From NCBI GenBank assembly GCA_030609865.1, contig JAUWSZ010000213.1, forward strand, positions 1-5,596: a stretch of DNA of 5,596 bases. The letters run 5' to 3'. The notes beneath the pieces are model-generated. The model worked only from the letters and a program-made list of their open reading frames with translations. It searched no databases and had not been told where the DNA came from. The stretch comes from a bacterium. GTDB lineage: Bacteria > Desulfobacterota > DSWW01. This document shows positions 1 through 5,596 of the stretch, one piece after another. The position numbers were made by a program, and so were the translations under genes. How positions within the stretch are numbered: the stretch's first letter is position 1; every line of letters begins with the position of its first letter.

Positions 1-18
1 AAGAGAAGGAGTCGAACC

Positions 19-1392
19 ATGGCGCAGACCGAGCAGAAATACTTTGACATGGACGTGGAACCCATCCTCAACACCCCCCAGATGCGGGACATCCAGTGGG
101 AGAAACTGAAAGAGACCCTGAAATACTTCTACGAGAAGGTCCCCTTTGATCGAAAACGAATGGAAAAGGCAGGAGTAAAGCCGGAGGATATCCGGTCTTT
201 CGATGACTTTGCACGGGCGATCCCGTATGCCGGGCAACCGGAGTTCCGGGAGCTCATCGAAGAGACCGGAGAAGACATGGACCGGTTCTTCCTGGAGCTG
301 TTCGGAAAGGAGCGTTACGAGGATCTCTATCTGCTCACGACCACCTCCGGCACGACGGGCATCCCGACCCCTTATCCGATCTTCAAGAAGGCCCTTTCGA
401 GGCAGGCGGATATCTTCGCGCGAATCGGGTGGCGAATCGGGCTTCGACCCGGCGACCGGATGGGGCTCTGCTTCGGCCTGAGCATGCATGCGGCAGGGAC
501 CCCTGCCCTCTTCTGGTACCAGAAGGTGCCCGGGCTCACACTCATCCCTATCGGGGCCGAGGCCGGGACCGAACGGATCCTGAAGCTCCTCAAGCTCTTC
601 AAGGTGAACGTCTTCACCGGCACGCCTTCGCTGGCCTTGCACCTGATCGAGCGAGCCCCGGATGTCCTGGGCGAGCCGGTGAAGGACCTCGGGCTCAAGA
701 TGCTCCTGTGCGGTGCAGAGCCCGGAGCCGGGATTCCGGAGGTGCGCCAGCGCCTCGAGACCGAGTATGGAGCCAAGGTCTTCGATGTGGGGGCCGGGTA
801 CGGGTGTTCGTGCGATCATCCTGTCTATCAGGGTATGCATTGGGTGGCGGACGATTATTGTTATTACGAATTGGTGAACCCGGAGACCAAGGAACCGGTC
901 CCGATGGAGCACGGTGCCACGGGCCTGGCCGTGTTCACGCCTATCGAACCGGAGCACCCCCTGTTCTTCTTCAACTTGCGTTTCACCTTGAACGACATCC
1001 ATCAGGTTTTCACGGATCCTTGTCCTTGCGGGCTGAGCGGGTTCCGGTCCAAGCTCGTTGGCCGGGCCGATGACATGCTCAAGGTCAAGGGGGTTCCCGT
1101 GTACCCGGCGGCCATTCAGGGATTGATCAACGGCTTCGTCCCCCGCGTGACCGGCGCCTTCCGGGTCGTGCTCGACGAACCGCCCCCACGGGTGGTGCCT
1201 CCGCTTAAGCTGAAGATAGAATACGGAGAGGGAATCCAGGAAGGGGACCTGCCCGGCCTCGAGAAGGAAATCCTCGCGAAGATGCACAGTGAAGTGAAGA
1301 TAGGGCCTGCCATCACCCGGCTCGAGCCAAACACGCTCGAACGGGCGACCAAGAAGACCCAACTGCTGGAGAAGGCTTACGAGGAGAAGTAG
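19..1392 (+). CDS. Phenylacetate-CoA ligase-like (PaaK-type) adenylate-forming acyl/aryl-CoA ligase
   Basis: This 457-residue protein belongs to the ANL adenylate-forming superfamily and most resembles phenylacetate-CoA ligases. Such enzymes turn a carboxylic acid, ATP and CoA into an acyl-CoA, AMP and pyrophosphate in the cytoplasm. Visible motifs: the phosphate-binding loop TTTSGTTGIPTP (about residues 107-118), the CGAEPG segment (231-236), the aspartate of TLND (D326) where the family binds the ribose, the hinge GRADDMLKVKG (348-358), and a C-terminal LERATKK whose K446 aligns best with the catalytic lysine of PaaK. Cysteines in CSC (263-265) and CPCG (335-338) with H274 resemble a metal site seen in some relatives. 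The length is normal for the family (about 430-460). The start is supported by AAGGAG at 6-11, seven bases upstream. The substrate is not determined: phenylacetate, another aromatic acid or a fatty acid are all possible. A 222-base gap separates it from the next gene. Confidence 0.88.
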   Translation: MAQTEQKYFDMDVEPILNTPQMRDIQWEKLKETLKYFYEKVPFDRKRMEKAGVKPEDIRSFDDFARAIPYAGQPEFRELIEETGEDMDRFFLELFGKERYEDLYLLTTTSGTTGIPTPYPIFKKALSRQADIFARIGWRIGLRPGDRMGLCFGLSMHAAGTPALFWYQKVPGLTLIPIGAEAGTERILKLLKLFKVNVFTGTPSLALHLIERAPDVLGEPVKDLGLKMLLCGAEPGAGIPEVRQRLETEYGAKVFDVGAGYGCSCDHPVYQGMHWVADDYCYYELVNPETKEPVPMEHGATGLAVFTPIEPEHPLFFFNLRFTLNDIHQVFTDPCPCGLSGFRSKLVGRADDMLKVKGVPVYPAAIQGLINGFVPRVTGAFRVVLDEPPPRVVPPLKLKIEYGEGIQEGDLPGLEKEILAKMHSEVKIGPAITRLEPNTLERATKKTQLLEKAYEEK

Positions 1393-1433
1393 ACATACGG
1401 CGTGGGTGCGGGCCAGAGTGGACGGTGCAGTCC

Positions 1434-1445
1434 TGTCTGTCTGTC
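1434..1445 (+). repeat. Tandem tetranucleotide repeat (TGTC)x3
   Basis: Three perfect copies of TGTC stand in tandem in the non-coding gap, about 40 bases after the ligase stop codon. Three copies is short and may be chance. It lies just upstream of the TACAAT hexamer, so a change in copy number would alter promoter spacing if that hexamer is used. Confidence 0.5.
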
Positions 1446-1507
1446 CGGTACAATGGTATTCTGAGTTCTTGTCCTAACTCCAGTCTATTTGCGTTCCGTT
1501 CAGAGAC

Positions 1508-1537
1508 TTGACCAGGAGTAGCAGAACAGTGTAAGAA
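1508..1537 (+). promoter_or_regulatory. Weak candidate sigma-70 promoter for the downstream operon
   Basis: TTGACC at 1508-1513 matches five of six bases of the consensus -35. The best -10 at suitable distance is TAAGAA at 1532-1537, an 18-base spacer away but with only three of six matches. The alternative TACAAT at 1449-1454 is a better -10 (five of six) but lacks a recognisable -35. The location ahead of a three-gene unit makes a promoter plausible, but the motif match alone is weak. Confidence 0.2.
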
Positions 1538-1555
1538 GAACATCTGTACCCAAAT

Positions 1556-1575
1556 CCCGGCGAGATGCGCCGAGG
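1556..1575 (+). other. Small hairpin in the 5' leader of the propeller gene
   Basis: CGGCG (1558-1562) and CGCCG (1568-1572) are perfect inverted repeats around a five-base loop. Two further C-G pairs (1556-1557 with 1574-1575) can form if A1573 is bulged. There is no T-run after it, so it is not an intrinsic terminator. It lies about 40 bases before the propeller start codon and covers the start of a possible 16-codon leader ORF (1565-1615). A role in translation is possible but unproven. Confidence 0.3.
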
Positions 1576-1614
1576 TAGTCACCATCCCGTTGAGTCGAAC
1601 CTGGAGGGCACCTG

Positions 1615-2598
1615 ATGAGGCAGTTTCAAGAAGCGAGGCGAAGGCCGAGAGGAAGCGCACTAATCATTATCATGTCGTGTCTGCTGTTCTATTCTCTTCC
1701 GGCCCACGGGGAGAGTGGCGAAGGGTTGCTCACGCCTGAGGAAATCCGGGAGAACGTCTACTGTTCCGTGATGATCACGGATTCGGATTACCTGATGGTT
1801 GGGGACCGGGGCCGCATGTACCGGTCGGGGGACGGGGGAAAGTTGTGGGAGAAGATCGCCAGCGGGGGACGGGCGCCCTTGTTTTCTGTTAGTTTTCCGG
1901 ATGCGGAGCATGGATGGGTTTGTGGCAAGGGGGGGTTGATCCTTCACAGCTCGGATGCGGGCAAGACATGGAAGCCGCAGATGAAGGCCGTCGAGCGGCA
2001 TTTGTTCAGCATCTCTTTCGCGGATACGCAACAAGGATGCGCGATCGGCGACTGGGGCGCGGTGGTGGCCACGTCGGATGGGGGGAAGACCTGGAAAGAC
2101 GCGACCCTGGACGAGGATGTGAATCTCTACGGCGTGTGCATTGCCGGGGGTGGCATGGGGTACATGGTGGGCGAGTTCGGGCGGATCTTCCGGACCGAGG
2201 ACGGGGGTCTGACCTGGGCGGAGATCACCTCCCCTGCGGAGCAGACGATGTTCAGTCTGAGTCGGCACGACGGTTCCTGGTTTGCCGCGGGCCTGGACGG
2301 GGTGATCATGGCGTCGTTCGACAACGGCCAGAACTGGGAGCGGATCGAGACAGGGATTAAGGAGTCGTTGTACGGGATAGAGGTGCGGGGCGATGTAGGT
2401 TGGGCCGTTGGGGACGTGGGCACGGTGCTCGCCACCTCGGATGGAGGTCGGAGCTGGCGGCACGTGGAAGTCCCGGTAAAGAAGCGGCTCTATTGGATAG
2501 GCACACTGAGTTTGAGCAAAGGAAGTGGAAAGGCTGGATACGGCGCGGGTGCAAACGGGCTGTATGTCGGGATACAGGAAGGCGAACTCATCTGGTAG
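1615..2598 (+). CDS. Exported YCF48/BNR-type beta-propeller protein
   Basis: This 327-residue protein is a predicted periplasmic beta-propeller of the YCF48/HCF136-like, BNR (Asp-box) type. An arginine-rich N-terminus (R8-R12), a hydrophobic stretch (about 14-29) and a likely cleavage after AHG (30-32) form a Sec signal peptide; there is no lipobox cysteine. Six Asp boxes of the form S-x-D-x-G-x-x-W have their aspartates at 73, 114, 155, 196, 236 and 276, a spacing of 41, 41, 41, 40 and 40. An extra C-terminal strand region (AGANGLYVG, 311-319) could close a seventh blade with the N-terminal segment. Sialidase catalytic residues are not recognisable, so this is probably a binding or assembly scaffold rather than an enzyme. 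YCF48/HCF136 proteins assist photosystem II assembly in phototrophs, but nothing here suggests photosynthesis. GGAGG at 1603-1607 supports the ATG. The transporter gene begins 22 bases downstream, so the two likely act together. Confidence 0.85.
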   Translation: MRQFQEARRRPRGSALIIIMSCLLFYSLPAHGESGEGLLTPEEIRENVYCSVMITDSDYLMVGDRGRMYRSGDGGKLWEKIASGGRAPLFSVSFPDAEHGWVCGKGGLILHSSDAGKTWKPQMKAVERHLFSISFADTQQGCAIGDWGAVVATSDGGKTWKDATLDEDVNLYGVCIAGGGMGYMVGEFGRIFRTEDGGLTWAEITSPAEQTMFSLSRHDGSWFAAGLDGVIMASFDNGQNWERIETGIKESLYGIEVRGDVGWAVGDVGTVLATSDGGRSWRHVEVPVKKRLYWIGTLSLSKGSGKAGYGAGANGLYVGIQEGELIW

Positions 2599-2605
2599 CA
2601 AGAAC

Positions 2606-2617
2606 GGGGGAAGAGAG
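2606..2617 (+). promoter_or_regulatory. Purine-rich ribosome binding site that fixes the transporter start
   Basis: The run GGGGGAAGAGAG lies in the 22-base gap between the propeller stop and the ATG at 2621, with its GGAAG core about seven bases before that ATG. The open frame continues upstream to an ATG at 2525, inside the propeller gene, but the extra 32 residues are polar, lack the family's N-terminal pattern and have no ribosome site. The ATG at 2621 puts a basic cytoplasmic tail directly before the first membrane helix, as RND proteins have. Confidence 0.6.
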
Positions 2618-2620
2618 ACC

Positions 2621-4969
2621 ATGGCCGAACGCAGGACCACTTTAGAGGGATACATCCGGTTCTTGTTACGGAACCGGCTAGCGGTGTTGTTGCTGGTGAC
2701 GCTGGTGACGGGGATTTTTGCCTATGGGGTTTCTTCGTTGAAGATCGCCACCGACTTCTTTGCCCTGTACCCGCCCAAGCACCCGTACATCCAGTTGTAT
2801 AAGGAATACCGGAAGATGTTCGGCTCCGCCAATGTGTTGGTCTGTGCGGTGGAGGTGAAGGAGGGGGACATCTACAACCTGGATACCATGGGCAAGATCG
2901 ACCGGATCACCCAAGGGTTGCTGGAAACCGAGGGGTGCAATGCGACCCAGGTGATCTCGCTCACCCATCCGAAGTTGAAGAACGTGAACGTGACGAGCTG
3001 GGGGATCCAGATACGGCCTGTGATGTGGCCCCAATTTCCGCAGGACGACGCCGATTTGGAGCGGATCCGCAAGGCGGTGTATGCGACCGAGGGGATCCGC
3101 GGGTTCTTCGTGTCTCCTGACGACAAGGCGGCTGCGATCATGGCCGGCTTCTGGGAGGAGGGTGTCAATCCGATCAAGCTCTACGCGCGGATCCAGGAAC
3201 TGACCGCGCAGGAGACGGACGAGAACACGAACATCTACTTTACGGGGTATCCCGGGCTGTATGCGTACATCTATGATCTGCGGGGGCAGGTCTATACGGT
3301 GTTAACGGCCACCATGGTCTTGATGGTGATCCTATTGGGCTGGTATTTCCGCACCTGGCAGGGGGTGGTACTGCCCGTTCTTTCGGCGGTGATCAGTGCG
3401 ATCTGGGGCTTGGGGTGTGCGAGCTTCATGGGTTATCCGCTGGACCCGCTCGTGATGGTCGTTCCGCTTATCATCACGGCTCGCGCCTTGAGTCATTCGG
3501 TGCAGACGATGGCGCGCTATCATGAGGAAATCCTGGCGGTGGAAGACCCGGTGAAGGACAAGGAGACCGCTATACTGAAGGCTTATGGGGAGCTGGTCAC
3601 GCCGGCCACGTTGTCGATCATCACGGACGGCCTGGGGGTGTTGTTGATCTCGATTGCCACGATCCCGATCATGCGCAACCTGGGTTTTTTCTGCTCCTTC
3701 TGGATTGTCTCGATGTTCGTGAGCGTGCCGACGCTGAATCCCGTGCTGCTCTCTCTTGTTCGTGCACCCAAGCCCGGGCGGATCGCTCACGAGACGCAGG
3801 GACGCTTCTACAAGTACCTGGCCGGCATCCTGGTCAAGCCGTCGGAGGGCAAGAGTCGGTGGGTGGTAGCGGTACTGATTGTGCTGGTTCTGGTGATTGG
3901 GGGCCGGTATTCGACGAATCTGAAGGTGGGGGACACGGAGGCGGGAGCGGCCCTGTTGTTCCCGGATCATCCGTACAACGAGGCCTTCCGGTACTTCAAC
4001 CGCACCTTTGTGGGGGCCACGCAGCTGGTGATCATCGCGGAGGGCAAGGAGAAGGGGGCCATCAAGGATTACGAGAGCCTGCAGGCCATGGAGGATTTGC
4101 AGCGGTTCATGGAGACCGACGGGGGTGCCGGGGGTACGCTGACGTTCACGAACATGATCAAGCGAATCTACCGGATGTTCCACGAGGGGCATCCAAAGTG
4201 GGAGATGGTCCCGGAGACCGTGGAGCATCTGGGGCAGATCGGGTTCCTGATTGCCTCGAACACGTCTCCTGGGGAGATGGACCGCTGGGTGGATTACTCG
4301 TGGACCAACGGTACGATTACCTGTTTCTACAAGGATTACAACAACGAGTTGATTCACGATTGCATCGCCAAGGCCCAGGAGTTCATCGACGCGAACCCGG
4401 TCGAGAAGATCCGCTTTCGGCTGGCCGGGGGGTTGTTGGGAATCCTGGCGGCCGTGAACGAGGAGGTGGAGTGGTCCTACTGGGCGTCGTTGATCGCGGT
4501 CTTTACGGTGGTCTTCGTCTTGTGTATTCTGACCTTTCGGTCCTTCACGGCAGGCCTTATCTTGATCATACCGCTTGCGATTTCGCAGGTCTTGTCCGAG
4601 GCGTTCATGCTGTGGAAGGGAATCGATCTGAACATCAACTCGCTGCCCGTGGCCGCGATTGCGGTGGGCATCGGGATCGATTACGGGATCTACCTGCTGG
4701 CCCGGATCTCGGAGGAGTACGAGACGTCGGGAAGCTACGCTGTGTCGAACCGAAAGGCGGTGGAGACCACGGGCAAGGCGATCATTTTCACGGCGACTAC
4801 GCTGATCGCGGGCGTGGTCTTCTGGGTCTTCATCGACCTGAAGTTCCAGGCCGAGATGGGCCTGCTTCTGGGGCTTCTCATGTTCCTGAACATGGTCAAT
4901 GCCCTGGTGTTCATACCTACCCTCGTGACGATTTTCCGGCCCAGGTTCGTAACTACCAGGAACGTCTAG
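2621..4969 (+). CDS. RND-superfamily (MMPL/HAE3-like) inner-membrane transporter
   Basis: This is a 782-residue polytopic membrane protein with the duplicated RND layout. Helix 1 lies at about 19-38, followed by a large periplasmic loop (39-221), helices 2-6 (about 222-380) and a cytoplasmic linker. Helix 7 lies at about 413-430, followed by a second large loop (431-619) and helices 8-12 (about 620-772). The length is near that of MMPL or predicted-exporter members and shorter than the roughly 1,000-residue AcrB type. The second half carries the family motif GIGIDYGIYL (683-692), whose D687 is the likely proton-relay acid. The matching helix of the first half reads ITARALSHSVQ (285-295) with no acid. 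Relatives move hydrophobic or lipid-like molecules using the proton gradient; substrate and direction are unknown here. The gene is 22 bases after the propeller gene and 10 bases before etfA, consistent with one operon. The first codons favour TTG, unlike etfA. Confidence 0.9.
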   Translation: MAERRTTLEGYIRFLLRNRLAVLLLVTLVTGIFAYGVSSLKIATDFFALYPPKHPYIQLYKEYRKMFGSANVLVCAVEVKEGDIYNLDTMGKIDRITQGLLETEGCNATQVISLTHPKLKNVNVTSWGIQIRPVMWPQFPQDDADLERIRKAVYATEGIRGFFVSPDDKAAAIMAGFWEEGVNPIKLYARIQELTAQETDENTNIYFTGYPGLYAYIYDLRGQVYTVLTATMVLMVILLGWYFRTWQGVVLPVLSAVISAIWGLGCASFMGYPLDPLVMVVPLIITARALSHSVQTMARYHEEILAVEDPVKDKETAILKAYGELVTPATLSIITDGLGVLLISIATIPIMRNLGFFCSFWIVSMFVSVPTLNPVLLSLVRAPKPGRIAHETQGRFYKYLAGILVKPSEGKSRWVVAVLIVLVLVIGGRYSTNLKVGDTEAGAALLFPDHPYNEAFRYFNRTFVGATQLVIIAEGKEKGAIKDYESLQAMEDLQRFMETDGGAGGTLTFTNMIKRIYRMFHEGHPKWEMVPETVEHLGQIGFLIASNTSPGEMDRWVDYSWTNGTITCFYKDYNNELIHDCIAKAQEFIDANPVEKIRFRLAGGLLGILAAVNEEVEWSYWASLIAVFTVVFVLCILTFRSFTAGLILIIPLAISQVLSEAFMLWKGIDLNINSLPVAAIAVGIGIDYGIYLLARISEEYETSGSYAVSNRKAVETTGKAIIFTATTLIAGVVFWVFIDLKFQAEMGLLLGLLMFLNMVNALVFIPTLVTIFRPRFVTTRNV

Positions 4970-4979
4970 CCCGGCTGCC

Positions 4980-5596
4980 ATGGAGGAGATTTGGGCCTAT
5001 GTAGAGATCTCCGGTGAGAAGATCCTGCGGGGTTCCCAGGAGGCGCTGTCCGAGGCGGTCCGGCAAGGCAGACGACTCCGCGGCAGGACGACAGCCCTCA
5101 TACTCGGTCACACGATTCCGAGAGAGGTCCTCGACGCAATCGGCAGGTACGGACCCGACCGGCTCCTCGTCATGGATGAAGAACATCTGTCCGAGTACGG
5201 AACCGAGCCGTACGTTGGTTGCATCGAGACCCTTCTTCAGGAACACAAACCGGATGCCTTCCTCCTTGGCAACTCGGTCGTTTCCAGAGATCTCGCCCCA
5301 CGGGTGTCCGCCCGTCTGAAATGCAGCTTGATGACCGAGGCCACGTTTCTCAACCCGCAAGACGGAAGGTGGATGGTGACCCGGTCCGCCTACCGGCCGC
5401 ATGCCTCGATGATTCTTGCGCCCAGGCAGGAGGGCCTGCAGATCATCACCCTCGCCCCCAAGGTCATGGACAGCGAAGAGGTCGGCGTGGTCGAGGGTTT
5501 TGCCGTCCGGAGGCTCGAGAGCCCGCTACCACTCGGAACGAATGCCGTCAAAATGGAGGAGAAGATCCGCGAGATTCCCTCCCAACTCGACATAAC
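4980..5596 (+). CDS. etfA: Electron transfer flavoprotein alpha subunit, 5' part (runs off the window)
   Basis: An open frame from ATG 4980 to the window end gives 205 complete codons and no stop. The N-terminus (MEEIWAYVEI) and the segment SRDLAPRVSARL (102-113) match the N-terminal domain of EtfA/FixB. EtfA pairs with EtfB, takes electrons from acyl-CoA dehydrogenases and binds FAD in its C-terminal domain, which lies beyond this window. There is no added ferredoxin-like domain before the EtfA core. The usual R-P-x-Y-x-G-N region appears as RSAYRPHAS (135-143), a noticeable change. The start has no clear ribosome site upstream; the ATG lies 10 bases after the transporter stop, so translation is probably coupled to that gene, and a GGAGGAG run lies just inside the coding region (4982-4988). 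No etfB precedes it; it may lie downstream. Leucine is mostly CTC (13 of 24), unlike the transporter's first codons. Confidence 0.9.
   Translation, partial: MEEIWAYVEISGEKILRGSQEALSEAVRQGRRLRGRTTALILGHTIPREVLDAIGRYGPDRLLVMDEEHLSEYGTEPYVGCIETLLQEHKPDAFLLGNSVVSRDLAPRVSARLKCSLMTEATFLNPQDGRWMVTRSAYRPHASMILAPRQEGLQIITLAPKVMDSEEVGVVEGFAVRRLESPLPLGTNAVKMEEKIREIPSQLDI

Larger units (their letters stand above)
1393..1614 (+). other. Intergenic region between ligase and propeller genes; probable 5' regulatory region
   Basis: This 222-base gap is the only sizeable non-coding stretch in the window, and its middle looks less GC-rich than the flanking genes. It holds a TGTC tandem triplicate (1434-1445), a -10-like TACAAT (1449-1454) without a good -35 partner, a -35-like TTGACC (1508-1513) with only a poor -10 (TAAGAA, 1532-1537), and a short hairpin at 1556-1575. 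No stem followed by a T-run is visible, so a factor-independent terminator for the ligase gene is not supported. A promoter for the downstream propeller-transporter-etfA unit is likely here by position, but its exact place is uncertain. Confidence 0.4.

Noticed and set aside
1420..1433. GGAC-GTCC hairpin as a terminator for the ligase gene
   Set aside because: The stem is only four base pairs and no T-run follows, so it does not meet the pattern of an intrinsic terminator.
1615..2598. Reading the propeller as a photosystem II assembly factor or a sialidase
   Set aside because: The repeat type resembles YCF48/HCF136 and BNR proteins, but no photosynthesis genes are nearby and no sialidase catalytic set is recognisable. 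Only the fold is supported.
2525..2620. Extended N-terminus of the transporter from ATG 2525
   Set aside because: It overlaps the propeller coding end, has no ribosome site, and adds a polar segment not expected before helix 1. ATG 2621 has a purine-rich site at normal distance.
1660..2655. 331-codon open frame on the reverse strand
   Set aside because: It is antisense to the propeller gene. Its Pro/Arg/His-rich translation has no domain, and the + strand shows six regular Asp boxes.
3332..4981. 549-codon open frame on the reverse strand
   Set aside because: It lies wholly opposite the transporter gene. Its translation is rich in Arg, His, Asp and Gln with no recognisable domain, as expected for the antisense of a GC-rich gene, while the + strand frame has clear RND motifs.
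3859..5004. 381-codon + strand frame overlapping the transporter and the start of etfA
   Set aside because: The translation is Gly/Arg-rich and low in information, typical of an out-of-frame reading of GC-rich DNA. The transporter frame has continuous membrane helices over the same stretch.

Overview
The window is GC-rich bacterial DNA with tightly packed genes, all on the + strand. It holds three complete protein genes and the 5' part of a fourth. The gene set is a CoA-ligase-family enzyme, a secreted beta-propeller, an RND/MMPL-type membrane transporter and an electron transfer flavoprotein alpha subunit. This fits an organism that breaks down fatty or aromatic acids through CoA thioesters. 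A Gram-negative anaerobe such as a Desulfobacterota (deltaproteobacterial) sulfate reducer or syntroph is my best guess, but it rests on gene content and protein style, not on a marker gene.

Layout. Positions 19-1392 encode a phenylacetate-CoA ligase-like adenylate-forming enzyme with an intact ATP-binding loop, hinge motif and C-terminal lysine. A 222-base non-coding gap (1393-1614) follows, with somewhat lower GC. It contains a TGTC triplicate, weak promoter-like hexamers, a small hairpin and a possible 16-codon leader ORF that overlaps the next start codon. Positions 1615-2598 encode an exported YCF48/BNR-type beta-propeller with six Asp-box repeats at 40-41 residue spacing. It is followed after 22 bases by a 782-residue RND-superfamily transporter (2621-4969; the longer open frame beginning at 2525 is not the likely start). 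Ten bases later an etfA gene starts (4980) and runs off the window.

How the genes may work together. The propeller, transporter and etfA genes are spaced like one transcription unit. A periplasmic propeller next to an RND pump suggests that the propeller works with the pump's large periplasmic domains, probably on a hydrophobic or lipid-like substrate. The ligase upstream and EtfA downstream would supply CoA activation and electron acceptance from acyl-CoA dehydrogenation. The substrate is not readable from the sequence. Leucine codon choice differs between the transporter and the visible part of EtfA, which may mean the propeller-transporter pair is a module inserted among catabolic genes.

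I see no RNA genes, mobile elements, CRISPR arrays or strong intrinsic terminators. The long reverse-strand open frames are shadows of the real genes. I do not find convincing evidence of a wholly new system. The most useful leads are the propeller-transporter-EtfA linkage, the one-sided proton-relay motif of the transporter, and an EtfA with an altered conserved motif and no etfB upstream.
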